Origin: Notolepis coatsorum
Lineage: Eukaryota > Chordata > Actinopteri > Aulopiformes > Paralepididae
DNA: 64,000 nucleotides
Direction: 5' to 3'
NCBI GenBank assembly: GCA_963971535.1
Contig: OZ020592.1
Location: 55,443,632-55,507,631 of the forward strand
The notes under the pieces were generated by a model. That model searched no databases. It was not told the origin of the DNA and was given only the letters and a program-made list of their open reading frames with translations. Positions 19,601 to 31,760 of this stretch are shown piece by piece. A program made the position numbers and the translations under genes. Position 1 is the stretch's first letter, and each line of letters opens with the position of its first letter.

Positions 19601-22600
19601 GTGCACCACCTGGCCATCTGATGAGCGTCACCCTGGCCTGGGCGGACCAACGGGCCACGGTGGAGGCACTCATTGACTCGGGGGCAGACGAGAGTTTCCT
19701 CGACTTCGAGTTTGCTACCCGGGCCAACATTCCACTTGAGGACCTAGTGAGGCCATTGGAGATATTCGCATTGGACCAACACCGCCTGGCTGACATCTCT
19801 CAACGCACCTGCCCTGTCTTGCTGACCATTGCTGGTAACCACGTTGAGAGACTCCAGTTCCTTATCACCAGATCCCCTCTTGTCCCAGTAGTCCTGGGCT
19901 GGCCCTGGCTCGCGCTGCACGAGCCCCACATCGCCTGGTCCTCCGGTACCATCAAGGGCTGGAGCTCCTCCTGTCATGCCCAGTGTCTTCAGGCGGCGTC
20001 CTGTCCCCCGCCCCGGAGGTCCGTTGGTGAGCCGCCTCCGGACCTTTCGACCCCCCGAGTACCACGACCTCATGGAGGTTTTCAGTAAGTCCAGGGCTCA
20101 GGCCCTTCCACCCCACCGGCCTTACGACTGTGCCATCGACCTCCGCTCGGGGGCTCCCCTTCCCGGCAGCCGCCTCTACAGTCTGACCGTTCCGGAGAAG
20201 GCGGCGATGGATCATTACATCTCTGAGTCCTTGAAAGCAGGACTCATTCGGCCTTCCTCCTCCCCTGTGGCGGCCGGTTTCTTCTTTGTTGGGAAGAAGG
20301 ATGGGGACCTTCGACCCTGCATCGACTATCGCCAGCTCAACGAGATCACCATTAAGAACAAGTATCCTCTACCTCTCATGAACTCCACTTTCGAGCCTCT
20401 CACCCAGGCTACCGTCTTTACCAAGCTGGACCTCCGGAGTGCCTACCATCTAGTCCGTATCCGTGAGGGCGATGAATGGAAGACCGCCTTCAAGACTCCC
20501 AGGGGCCACTACGAGTACCTGGTGATGCCGTTCGGCCTCACCAACGCTCCGGCGGTATTCCAGGCGCTCATGAACGACGTCCTTCGTGACATGCTGGAGG
20601 AGTTTGTGGTAGTGTACCTGGACGACATCCTCATCTTCTCCAAGACCCTCGAGGAACACATCCAGCATGTCCGCCGTGTGCTGGAGCGCCTCCTCCACAA
20701 TCGGCTCTTCGTCAAGGCGGAGAAGTGCCGATTCCACTCCGACTCCGTCGATTACCTGGGCTTCATCGTGGAGAAGGGCTTGACCCGAGCTGATCCTCGC
20801 AAGATCCAGGCAGTGGAGGATTGGTCTGAACCCACCTCTCGGAAGGAGTTACAGAGCTTCCTCGGGTTCGCCAACTTCTACCGAAGGTTCATCCGGAACT
20901 ACAGTCAAGTGGCGGAACCGCTTACCAGACTGACCTCTCCCGCCCTGCCGTTCGACTGGTCCCCAGCGGCGTGTGCTGCGTTCCGCTCCCTCAAGAAGAG
21001 GTTCACTTCCGCCCCGATCTTGCTCCATCCGGACCCCAAGAGACAGTTCATCGTCGAGGTGGACGCCTCGGATACTGGACTGGGAGCTATTTTATCCCAG
21101 CGATCGGCAACGGACCAGAAGGTACATCCGTGCGCCTTCTACTCGCGTCGGTTCCTCCCTGCCGAGAGGAACTATGACATCGGCAATCGGGAGCTGCTGG
21201 CGGTCGTGGCTGCCTTGGAGGAGTGACGTCATTGGCTAGAGGAGGCCGAGGAGCCGTTTACCATTTGGACGGACCACAAGAACCTGACGTACATCCGTGC
21301 TTCCAAGCGCCTCAACGGCCGGCAGGCAAGATGGGCCAGCTTCCTCAGTCGGTTCGACTTCTCGCTGACGTTTCGCCCTGGTTCCCGCAACACGAAGGCC
21401 GACTCCCTGTCCCGGTTACACTCCAAGGAGGCTCCAACCACTGAGGACCCGACTCCCATCCTCCCGGAGGCCAGGGTGGTAGGAGTCGTCACCTTGGGCA
21501 TCGAGGGGGTGGTAAGGCGTGCCCTACGCTTCCATCGCGCTCCTGGCAATGTACCGGTTCATCGTCTCTTCGTCCCCGACTCAGTCCGGTCCCGGGTCCT
21601 CCAGTGGGGCCATACCAGCCGGTTCGCCTGCCACCCGGGCGTTCATCGCACGTTCTCCTTCCTGGCTCGTCGATTCTGGTGTCCCACCATGAGGAACGAC
21701 GTCAAGGAGTTCGTACTGGCCTGCGCGGTCTGCGCCCGCAGCAAGGCCTCCCACCAGGCACCCTCCGGGCTGTTACAGCCACTTCCCATTCCGAGCCGTC
21801 CTTGGTCACATGTGGCGCTGGACTTCGTCACAGGTCTTCCCTCCTCCCAGGGGAACACGTGCCTTCTGACCGTGGTGGATCGGTTCAGCAAGGGGGTTCA
21901 CCTCGTGGCCCTTCCCAAGCTTCCCTCGGCGGCCGAGACGGCGGACCTCCTGACACACCACGTGTTTCGCCTCCATGGTTTTCCCCAGGACATCGTCTCG
22001 GACCGGGGGCCCCAGTTCACTTCCCAGGTATGGCGGGCCTTTTGCAAGGGATTGGGGGCGACGGTCAGTCTTTCCTCTGGTTATCATCCCCAGACTAACG
22101 GACAAACGGAGAGGATGAACCAGAGCGTGGAGTCTGCTCTTCGGTGTGTGGCTGCCGAGAGACCAGCTTCTTGGAGCCGTTTCCTTCCCTGGGTCGAGTA
22201 CTCCATCAACTCCATGGTCAGTTCCGCCACCGGCCTCTCACCCTTTGAGGTATCCCTGGGCTACCAACCCCCTCTTTTCCCTGCACAGGAGACGGAGGTG
22301 GCAGTTCCCTCTGTGCAGGACCACCTCGACCGGTGCCGTCGGGTCTGGGAGATCGCCAGGACCGCGCTGCTCCGGTCATCAGAGCGCGCCTGTCGTGGGG
22401 CTGACCGGCGCCGGGTTCCTGCGCCGACGTACCACCCTGGGCAGAGGGTGTGGCTTTCCGCGAGGGACCTCCCGCTTCGGTCCTCGGCCAAGAAACTTAA
22501 CCCCCGGTTCGTCGGACCTTTCGAGGTTCTGAAGGTACTCAGTCCGGCGGCGGTGCGTCTTAAGCTTCCTGCATCCATGCACATTCACCCCGTTTTCCAT

Positions 22601-22903
22601 GTGTCCCGGGTTAAGCCTGTCTCTCTCAGTCCCCTGATGCCTCCTGCTCCGGATCCACCTCCTCCCAAGATGGTGGACGGTCACCCCCAGTGGCAGGTCC
22701 GCCGGTTGATGGGCGCTCGACGGCGGGGTCGGGGGTTCCAGTACCTGGTGGACTGGGAGGGTTATGGCCCGGAGGAACGGAGCTGGGTCTCCCGCCAGCT
22801 CATCGTGGATCCCGGCCTGATCACAGACTTCCATCGTGCCCATCCGGGCGAGCCGGGTCGGCCTGGTCGCCGGGTGGCTCCCGTGGAGGGGGGGGTACTG
22901 TGA
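19600..22903 (+). pseudogene. Gypsy pol: protease, RT, RNase H, integrase, chromodomain
   Basis: Rough positions: aspartic protease with ALIDSGADESFLD (about 19660); reverse transcriptase with [15 protein letters not shown] (20420), [13 protein letters not shown] (20530) and the catalytic YLDDILIFS (20615); RNase H with [14 protein letters not shown] (21060); integrase with an H-C zinc region (about 21630-21740), [21 protein letters not shown] and [11 protein letters not shown]; then a chromodomain with [16 protein letters not shown] (about 22740). The chromodomain places it among the chromoviruses. The order protease-RT-RNase H-integrase is Gypsy rather than Copia. The copy is broken. Confidence 0.9.
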
Positions 22904-23819
22904 GGTTTTGTCCGCTGCCCACCCACTCGCTCTGTTCCTTTAAGGTATTTCGGTTAATTAATTGCATTCTCCTCTCCACACGCTTCTTCCTGTAGATGCC
23001 GTTTGATTGGTGCTCTCCCAACCACACGCTTCTGGAGCAATGATCAATTTCATCCCGCAGCTGTCACAGCTTGTCATTAAGCACCCCGTGGCTTTAAATA
23101 CCCTGATCTCCCTAATATTGATGTTGGATCGTTCTGAAACATTCCTTGCATTTGCCTGTTCCTTCCCGTCGCTGCTTTCCCTGTTCTTTTGCCTCCCAGG
23201 ACTCTCGAGAAATATTCCGTTTGGAGAACCTGCTTCCCCGTTACGAAGCGGTCGCCTTGTTTGATCTGCCCGCTTTACGCGCTGCGCTCTGGTGAGTTTT
23301 TGTAAACAGTCTTTTGGATCTATCGTTTTTTGTGTGTTTGTAAAGCACTGAAGAGATCCTGTTTTTGTTCAGACTGTTCTCACCTTTTTGTCTGTTGGAT
23401 TTTCACTTTTGGATTACCTAATTGTTTTCACTCTGGACACTGCTCACTGTGTGTTTCACACCGAAGATCTGTCACTTGGATTTATTGTTTGGACAATTCA
23501 CCTCACCAGTCACCTGTCAGTTTTCAATTGTGCGCTGAGCTAACTCGGACTCTCTCTCTCCCTCTCCGCCTCCATCCGGAGTATATGCTGGGAGGATCTG
23601 CAGAGCGGTTCAGACGTCACGGACAAGTTCCACAACGTAACCTTCCGGGAGAAGCTACAGAGCAGCAAACATTCCTCACATGCCTGTTTCCCTGTTTGTT
23701 CTGTTCACCACCAAATTCATTCTTGTTACTCAGTAAATTAACACGCCCTTGATTTTGGCTAACTCTGAAACAACTCTCTCTGTGCCGTTTGCGTTTGGGG
23801 TCGGTGTCAAACCATAACA
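22899..23819 (+). repeat. Gypsy 3' LTR
   Basis: Starts TGTGAGGTTTTG directly after a polypurine run (GGAGGGGGGGG, about 22885-22895) and ends TAACA before the duplicated target AATGT. It matches 17554-18455 apart from a few substitutions and one 19-base difference near its end. Confidence 0.92.
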
Positions 23820-24261
23820 AATGTAGCAGTTGCCTCCAAATGTGTGCTATCACATCTTTTATAACACTACCAAGCATATTTTTCAGGCCTCCTGTCTGAA
23901 ATTACATGCCCCAAATTAATCATGATAGCTCCTGAACCATAAGGCCTATATGCATGTTTCTGGTCTCCATTGATAGGTAACAAGCTAGGACACATGAATC
24001 CATATGAATCCAGTGTAAGTAAACCAACATATATTACCATTCCAGAGTAAATGGAGATACAATGAAGGAAAACATCATATTTTTACCCTCACCTGGAACA
24101 TAATCTTAATTTAAAAGGCAATATGACCATTATAACCAATATCCCATGGATAATAATGCAACTGAATGTGTTCTCCTACTCCTTGACTACAAATGTAACT
24201 GTAAATGTGATGACAATACATTAGAAATACAACATTTATGATACCGTTTAAAAAGGTATAC

Positions 24262-24398
24262 TCAGGACGGCTGAGTGGCGCAGTGGGCAAGGCGCTCGCC
24301 ACTAACGCAGGAGATGCTGGTATCGAGCCTGGCTCTCGGCGTTGCTACCGGCTTGGCCGGTCGTCATACTAACACAATTGGCAGTGTTAGAGGGTGGG
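24262..24398 (+). repeat. tRNA-derived SINE, 5' fragment
   Basis: Matches the first 140 bases of the SINE at 48903: A-box-like GTGGCGCAGTGGGCAAGG, B-box-like GGTATCGAGCC, then CTCTCGGCGTTGCTACC and CAATTGGCAGTGTTAG. It abuts the truncated 3' end of the PIN/FEN-like gene, whose frame switches from its own sequence to SINE sequence at about 24398. Confidence 0.65.
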
Positions 24399-27091
24399 AT
24401 GCCACACATCTGGAACAATGGGGCCTCAATCTTGTCACAGAACGCTAAAGACATGATAAAGACATCTGTGTCTTCTGAGCAGATAACTACAGATGGGTAT
24501 CCCTCTCTTTGTGGCATGGGCAGCATGGAGAAGTAGGCGGCCATCTGCTTCTTGTTGGCATTGAAGAGCTGACACCTACTCACTGTCCTGAGATGAGATT
24601 CTGTAACATTTGTCATTCACAGTTGCATAGATAATCTTGTCTTGTAGCATTGCTCTGTACTCTGCCTTCCTCCATTCATCGACTATACAGCTAATGAGAC
24701 TAGTTTTGTTACTGACTTTGGTCAGGAAGCTCCTCCACTGCCTCACCATCTGTGTACCTGTGATACCTTGCAACTCATGACCAGTCTCTTCACCCCGTAG
24801 AGATCTTTCACTGTTCTTGATAGAGTTCTCCTTATGTGTCAAACACAACATCTATTCTGCTACTCTGACTGCCTTCCCTCAGAGCCATACCCAGAACTGT
24901 TGTGGCAGCATCTCTGAAAGTAACTTGATCACCTTTCACTCTTTGGACCAAGTTCATTCCATCAACCACTGTAGCAGAGTTCCCTGGGAGTTGCTATGCT
25001 AATGCTAAATTTTTCTGCAAGGTCGTGGCCAAAGTAGCTTTATTTGTCTTTCTCAGCAATCTGCCTGGTGTGGACTGTGGACAGGGCCCAGCAAAATCGC
25101 CCAAGGGGATGAGAAAGGATATCTTCCATATGTAGACTGCGCCCTTGTGCCATCACTTTAATGTGTCCAAACAAAGACCTGTTTGCTTTTAAGATGATTG
25201 CCCTCCCACTTGATTTCACTTCTCTCTTCTTACACATATCACTGAATGTGTTTAGCCTGTTGGTTTTCATTGGGTCATGGAATTTCTTTGCTGGTGGGTC
25301 TTTCTCCAGTCTCTCATCCTTGAAGATTGTATTGCTCACCAATCTCATATGCCTTCATCAGAGTCAATCTCCTTGGGGGCTGTCTTTGCTGTAGAGATTA
25401 TAATGAGGTCCCGCTTCTCTGCAAATGGGTTGACCCATTCCTGTATGAGGCTAACCACTGCTGAAACTGCTTCCTCATCTTTCTGGATTCTTGGCCGCTG
25501 TAGCTCCGCATGACAAACCTCTGATTTGTTACCTTGCACCATCTCCCTTAACTGTCCCAGGAATGCACTGCGGTGCTCAGCTGTTATGTAGTAACGCTTG
25601 ACAGCACCAGCATTCAGGCTGAACCATGTTGTGCCTCCAGGAGTCTGTGTGTCTTTGTTAACTGTGACTTCAGTAGCCTGGTCCACAGGGATCCATCCAA
25701 AGGGGTAAAGGGGTTGTTATTTGACAGCTGCACCAAGAATAGGCCTGTCTTGAAGGCCTCATACACAGCAGGATGCTTCTCTGGGCGGTTTTTCATCTGA
25801 GAGAAGTAAGGGGACAGGTACCTGGCATAATTTATCTTATCATAAGCAAAGCACCATGGGATCATGCTTCTTATAGCATGGAGGTGCAACTCCCAGTCCC
25901 CCTCACGAGAGGCACGCAGAAGGCCAAGTATTACGTTATCTACCATGTCAATGTATGACATCCAGAATGCAGAAAGCTCTCCATTGTTGTGACTGAAAAT
26001 TTCCAGAAAGTCTGTCCACAGGGTTATCAGCTCAGCTAAGAGAGGACTTTGCAGCAGATTGTTCGCCATCTGTTGGTTCAAGTCACTGGCCATGTCTTTC
26101 ACATTGTCCAAGAATGATTTGATCATCCCACTCTTCTCTGGAATGCTGTCCTCAACCCACTGTGTGAACTCTGCCCATGCGAGTCTCATCAGTGCTTCAT
26201 AGATGTACTTGTGGACCCTGACAGCACGGTTATAGTGTTTACCATCAAGGACATATGGTATGGAATGTCCCCATTCTGAGAAGAATGTTGGAGAAGCGCT
26301 CTTTGTGCTTCCAGGCAATTTCAGTGGCTTTCACATATAGTGCTTGATCCATGACTACCACAATTGATTCTAGATGCAGTTGCTATCTCTGATTGATTCA
26401 GGATTTCAAACACTGGTCAACTGTGTGGCTGGTGAATTGATGGTTGGCAGATACTCAACTATATCTTGTGAGATTGGTTCTTGGTCCCTGGTGCTGATAT
26501 TAAAACCAGTCCAGCTTGGGATTGTCTGATTCTCTGTATCTGTTTGCCTTGCAAGTGCCCACACCAGGTTCTTCTTGCAGGCAAGAAGAGCAGCTTCCTT
26601 GGTTTCCTGGACACAGTGTTCCCTGGTTGGGAGAGGCTGTGGGCCCACACGTGCACCTGCTACATATACTCCCAGTTATTGGTCCTCAATGGTGACCGAT
26701 CTCTGCTTCAGTTTCTCAATGTGTGGAAGCTCAGCTCTTGGTAGTTGTGGTCCATAGACATTGGCCTGTACAACTATACCATTGACTCTATGTGATGTGC
26801 CCTTTCCAGTGAGAGTTCCCTCAAGTCTATCAATATTGTCCCATGCAAGATTGATGCTGGAAGTACAACTCTTTGAGTTGAGGCTGTTGCTAGCTTTTGG
26901 ATACACAGAGCAGTGTCCTTCTCTTCAAGTTGGGAGTAATAGACCCCATCCCCAAGCTTGTTCAGTGTTTGGATGAGCTCAGTATTACCCGTCAATGTTT
27001 TTACTGCATAAGGAAGTAGAAGGTGGTTTGTGTTAAAAATGTAAACATTAAAATGTTCCTTACGCTTTCTCCTAGCATCACGATCGGCCAT
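24399..27091 (-). pseudogene. Decayed gene for a PIN/FEN-like nuclease protein of a transposon
   Basis: The minus strand carries successive frames of one long protein, with a probable start MADRDARRKRKEHFNVY at 27091. It continues with HLLLPYAVKTLTGNTELI, WTGFNISTRDQEP, YLPTINSPATQLT, EALMRLAWAEFTQWVED, MVDNVILGLLRASREGDWEL and TWFSLNAGAVKRYYITAEHR. The C-terminal part has three acidic motifs in the order seen in FEN/XPG-type PIN nucleases: VVDGMN (about 24952-24969), IDVVFDT (about 24835-24860) and SEDTDVFIM (about 24450-24480). Several frameshifts and stops break it, and the extreme C-terminus is lost at the SINE piece. I do not know an established name; many fish genomes appear to carry related long proteins. 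Nuclease activity is inferred from motif order only. Confidence 0.6.
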
Positions 27092-27719
27092 GCTTGCTGA
27101 AAGAGGGGTCTGGCTCTAATGCAGTCCACTTTAGATGATGTGGAACAGTGGTTGGCTTATAGACATCCAATAAAATGTTTGTTCATATGGGTGGGTGGAG
27201 TCAGATAATAATAATAATTATAGATCTAGACAGCCTTTAAAAGTCATGTCCATGGATCAAATGGGATATCTTTATAAATTGTATCATAAATGTTGTATTA
27301 TTTGTGTATTTTCATCAGATCCAGAGTTACATTTGTAGTCAAGGAGTAGGAGGACACATTCAGTTGCATTATTATCCATGTGATATTGGTAATAATGGTC
27401 ATATTGCCTTTTAAATTAAGATTATGTACCAGGCGAGGATATAAATGTGATGTTTTCCTTCATTGTATCTCCATTTACTCTGGAATGGTAATATATGTGG
27501 GTTTACTTACACTGGATTCATATGTCTTAGCTTGTTACCTATCAAAGGAGACCAGACACATGCTTATAGGCCTTATGGTTCAGGAGCTATCATGATTCAT
27601 TTGGGGCATGTCATTTCGGACAGGAGGCCTGAAAAATATGCTTGGTAGTGTTATAAAAGATATGATAGCACACATTTGGAGGCAACTGCTGCATTGCTAT
27701 CACATATTTTCATATTTTC

Positions 27720-27975
27720 TCCCAGCTACGACCCCCTGCTTGTCTTACTACCGTGCTACTCGCGTACTCCCTGAACTGTCTGAGAACCCGCTCCTGGCTA
27801 CGACCCCCTGCTTGTCTTACTACCGTGCTACTCGCCTACTCCCTGGACTGTCTGAGAACCTGGTTACCGTATTTTCCCTTTATATAATAAATATACCCAC
27901 TGTTTGGGTTTTCTCTGATTCGTCATCGTCTCTGCCTGTTTGTTTCTGCATCTGGGCTCTGGCTATACAACTATT
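27720..27975 (+). repeat. LTR-like fragment with 72-base tandem duplication
   Basis: A block starting GCTACGACCCCCTGCTTGTC at 27725 is repeated at 27797. It is followed by TATATAATAAATATACCC (a likely polyadenylation signal) and a 3' end CTGCATCTGGGCTCT, which resembles the ends of fish Gypsy-type LTRs. No internal region or partner LTR is seen, so it is at most a solo or partial LTR fossil. Confidence 0.4.
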
Positions 27976-28206
27976 ACATATATTGATATATAGAACAGGA
28001 AAGTAACATCTATGATTGATTGATCATGTTTAAAACGGGAAGGTGTGCTGCTATGAATTCTAGGGCAAAGACAAAATGTGGTAAGAAGAAAGAAGTGCTG
28101 TTGCCAAACTTAACTACAGGTATTTCCATCTAGGGAAATTTTACTCCACTCCTTTTCAAAGAAAACCATATACTTTTTACTGCACTACATTTATCCATAA
28201 CACCTC

Positions 28207-29770
28207 ACCCTGCTGGTCTCTGACAAAAACAAGTTACAGGTTGAAAAAACCCTCAGCTTGGAACTAGGCAAAATCTGCATCTGGCTCGCTGATAACAAAC
28301 TATCATTACACCTGGGTAAAACAGAGTCCATTCTCTTCGGTTCAAATAACAAACTCAGCAAGACCGACGGCTTCTCAGTTACAGTGGGTGACAATATTGT
28401 CACAAGGAAAGATGAAATTACATACCTGGTTCCATCCTAGAGGCAAATCTTTCCTGTGACAAAATGGCATCCAATGTAATAAAAAAAAGTCAACCAACGA
28501 ACTCGATTCTTGTACCGGATCTCCTCTCTGGTAAACAAGAATACCCTGAATACTCTGGCAGGGGCACTCATTCAAGGGTACTACGACTATACTTGCACCT
28601 CATGGTACCAAAGCACCTCAAAAGCGCTAAAAACAAAATTACAAACATCTCAAAACAAACTGGTCAGACTACTGCTTGACCTTACTCCTAGAACCCACCT
28701 CACCCCTGCCCACTTTGACAACCTAGGATGGCTTAGAGTAGACGACAGAGTACAGCAACTTGCAATGGGGCTGGTCTACAAGATACACCACACGACTATG
28801 GTACCCATGTACATGTCAAAATACTTCCCAAAGGTCAGTGAATACCACAATCACAACACCAGAGGGAGCTCCACAAATCATGTCAAACCCAGATTCGGCT
28901 CAAACAAGGGACTACACACGTTTAGCAATTTCGCAAAATTATCAATGCGGAACGCCCTACCCACAGCTGTAAAGGAATGTGAATCACTATCCACTTTCAA
29001 AACCACTCTCAAAGAGCACCTACGAGAGACTCCAATTCTAAACTGGCCCCTGTAAATGTCCTAACGCAACCCCCTCCAATGTACAATAAATGTCCTATTA
29101 ACCTGTTCCCCCCCCACGGGGTCGGTACCGACCCCTTTTGACATTATGATCTTTTTTTGAGTGATGCAATAAATTTGCGATTTTAAAATCAAACGTTTTC
29201 AAGTATTTACATCCCTAACATGTCACAAAAGCATGTAGAATGTATATTATCATCAATACGTTAGTTTAGCAATAGGTTAAAAGTGTCATATCGTTTTACC
29301 TTCTCGAGTTGCTGAATAATACACGAGACCCTCTTCTTGGGACCAAGTAAGGTTTAGTCGATAATCCAATGTACAGTTACCCCCCCACCCCACCACCTCC
29401 AATGTACAGTTCCCCCCCCCCCCCCCCCCACCTACCCAACCCCCCCCCTCCACCCCTCCTACCAACCTCCTCCAATGTACAGTTTCTTCGTCAAATGTAT
29501 ATACTCTCTTTTTTAGACTATTCTTGTATCAAAAACAGTACTGTATTTGTAAATCTGGTATGTCATAAATGTATAGATGTAAGAAGTACTGTCTATCTGT
29601 ATGTCATGTATGTCATATATGTTATGATGAATTGAAAATGGGGGACCCTGATGTAAACAAGACGAAAGTCTTTCTCTGGTCTGCATCCCCTTAACAATTG
29701 TGTGTATTGAGCTGTACTGTATTGTACCCATTCTGCAATCTGTTAATAAAGTTTTCAATCAATCAATCAA
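28207..29770 (+). mobile_element. LINE family A, copy 1 (5'-truncated)
   Basis: A CR1/L2-group LINE 3' part. The coding remnant has ALLVSDKN-type sequence, ICIWLADNKLSLHLGK, TRKDEITYL, FDNLGWLRVDDRVQQLAMG and NTRGSSTNHVKPRFGSN, broken by a short internal loss near 28430, a frame change near 28490 and another near 28935. The 3' UTR (from about 29060) holds several CCAATGTACAG boxes and C-rich runs and ends TTTTCAATCAATCAATCAA. Compared with the copies at 41120 and 52233 it has extra sequence at about 29097-29345, including the palindrome GGGGTCGGTACCGACCCC next to a TTAA. Confidence 0.88.
28510..29055 (+). pseudogene. LINE A polymerase C-terminal region, copy 1
   Basis: A 181-codon frame: YRISSLVNKNTLNTLAGAL, YYDYTCTSWYQSTSKAL, LVRLLLDLTPRTHL, LAMGLVYKIHHTT and a C-terminus with KECESLSTFKTTLKEHLRE. 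This is the region after the reverse transcriptase core. Compared with the copies at 41112 and 52602, the stretch around 28935 (SNFAKLSMRNALPTAV) shows a small change of length. Dead LINE sequence. Confidence 0.8.
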
Positions 29771-30639
29771 CCTGCAAGTACGTATTAAGTATCACATTTA
29801 TATAAGCAACCTGCACCACCATGGACCTCAATCTTCCCCTCCATCCCACTTGCTTGCAGTGCGCAAATATGATGTTGTACTTGTAACATATTCTGTAAAT
29901 GAACATTACACAGCAACAAGTGGCACAGCTACTTGATCTATATGCTCCAAGGCTTCAGCTAAATTAAACATATTTATTTATTTTAGACATGTAGGCTATT
30001 CAATATATATGCAATATATTCCAATGTTCCCTTTCTTGATCTATGTTTTTGCTACATATTTGTTGATGTTACACTCTTCCAGTCAGGCTTGGACAAACCT
30101 GATATGTGTCCAATTTTCTACAATAGCATGTATACGATTACAATCTGTGTATACAATCTATTCCAGCACTTTACAATTCATTAGTACTTTGGCACAAGCA
30201 CCAGTCACGTTAACACTTGGTACCTAAAGCACTTTAAATATATAGTCTTCCTATTTCCCAGTTTGTCTAGCCACATCGCATATATTGTCTGTTTCATCTA
30301 TTGTCTGTTTTTTATGCTTGTGAAGTTTGTGTAGTTTAGTAACTTATATGTACTATTGTCTGTTGCTTGTGGTTATGAAGTTTGTGGACATTTGTAATTT
30401 ATCTGCTCTGTTAACATCAACCTGCAAAGGGACTACAGGTGGAAATTTGCCTCTGGCTATAATCTGGAATATTTATTTGAAGTGTTCATCAAAGTACTGT
30501 CCCTATTTAAAATAAATAAATAAATAAAATAAAGTTATGCCTTTGTACATGTAACATTTGGAAACACAAGAATATGTTTGATGCATAATGTATGAATCTT
30601 ACTGTATATTCCGTCTGCCCTCCACAGCTTATGAGCATC

Positions 30640-30770
30640 GGTACGCAAAGCTGATATTCACAGAATCTGTGATCCCTGATGAGCCAACTACACAGCGTGA
30701 CAACATGGCAAATGCAGCTGCTAACACAACCACCCAGGGACAGCAGTTGCACAGTAATTATATAAGATGA
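30640..30770 (+). other. Exon-like open segment, unidentified
   Basis: A pyrimidine-rich tract ends CTGCCCTCCACAG, a good acceptor, and is followed by an open segment TAYEHRYAKLIFTESVIPDE ... GQQLHSNYIR ending TGA at 30768-30770. It looks like a terminal coding exon but no partner exon or family was recognised. It could equally be an old transposon gene piece or chance. Nothing else is recognised in 29771-30639. Confidence 0.25.
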
Positions 30771-30939
30771 CTGTATGCTCCATATATTCATTATTATGTA
30801 TTTTGGGGATATATAATTTATGTCCAGATATTATTCTAGATGTATGACAAGAAGAGCATTCAAATTCCCTGGGGATAATATTTTATTTGAATTACACATG
30901 AAATATATATGAAAGGGTATGTCAATATGTCTATTAACC

Positions 30940-31760
30940 TTGCACCCCCAAAATTGGCCATTTTAGTTTTCGTTTTCTTTTTTGCAAACCAAAATACTAT
31001 ACTTTATACTTATAGCACATGCATGAGCCTGGTCTCTTTTGAAAAATGACATTCTGAAGGTTCTGATACATTAAAGCTCACTTTTAGTGCTAATGAAATA
31101 GAGTAACATAGGTCTGAACTTGAGTTGTAGAAAAACTAGTTACTCACGTTTTTCTGTAGTTAGTCCAGAAGTAGTATTTCCCCCAAAATTGGTATGGCTG
31201 AAAAGTGTAGTACATGTCCAAATTTCATAAAAATTCATTCAGAAATGAGTGATTAGGAGCGATTTTGGTAAACTGTGTAGCGTTCCTGGTTTCCTTTTAC
31301 TCTTAGACTTCAATTAATTCTGCGTTTTTTCTCTTCCTGTTTTCGCTCGTGACTTTTCACCTATAGATCCCTGATTCGTACATCCCCACGTGGGGTATCA
31401 TTGGAGAGCCACACTCATTGGCTACCCTGTCCAATTATTTTCGAGATCGCCAAATGATTGACGGAGATAGAGGCTCGAGAGTCGGGAGTGGTATTTGCGC
31501 AATACCGTGTACTTCGGCGCACGCCTCACATAACCGCTGAACGGATTTTGTCACCTGTCACCAACGGCTATCGACAGGCAACAAATAAGGCTTTAATTCG
31601 ATATATATATTGTAAAAAAAAAATGTACACCCGAGCCACTAGAGGTCGACAAAGTGCAGGTGGGAAAATTGTCCTCAAGAGGGCCCACATGTAGGCCGTT
31701 GCATGGATTTATTTTAACAAACGTGCAGCTAGGATCAGAGTGACCAGAGTGGTTAACCAG
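30940..31760. repeat. Possible TTAA-type element, unresolved
   Basis: A region starting ATTAACCTTGCACCCCCAAA near 30932 and ending near GAGTGGTTAACC at 31750 may be a non-autonomous piggyBac-like element: both ends lie on TTAA, and similar style elements occur at 45883, 54287 and 57668. The inner terminal repeats match poorly, so this is weak. No gene is seen. Confidence 0.2.

Larger units (their letters stand above)
17554..23819 (+). mobile_element. Ty3/Gypsy chromovirus (Tf1/Sushi-like), young, broken
   Basis: LTRs at 17554-18455 and 22899-23819 begin TGTGAGG and end TAACA, with a 5-base target duplication AATGT at 17549-17553 and 23820-23824. The interior carries gag, a CCHC knuckle, protease, reverse transcriptase, RNase H, integrase and a C-terminal chromodomain in the usual Gypsy order. 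All domains are recognisable at near full length, but the reading frame is broken about four times. The LTRs differ at roughly seven bases plus one 19-base length difference by eye, so the insertion is fairly recent. It sits inside the left inverted repeat of the surrounding DNA transposon. Confidence 0.93.
17531..27716 (-). mobile_element. DNA transposon with long TIRs encoding a PIN/FEN-like protein
   Basis: A left arm (17531-17553 continuing at 23820-24260 after a Gypsy insertion) and a right arm (27267-27716) are inverted copies over about 450 bases, with scattered mismatches. Shared landmarks include ATGCTTGGTAGTGTTATAAA, TTCAGGAGCTATCATGATT and ACATTTGTAGTCAAGGAGTA. Between the arms lies the decayed minus-strand protein gene (24399-27091) and a SINE piece at 24262-24398. 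Exact outer ends and target duplication are unclear. The superfamily is unresolved; Academ, which carries an XPG-like nuclease, is one candidate. Confidence 0.7.
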
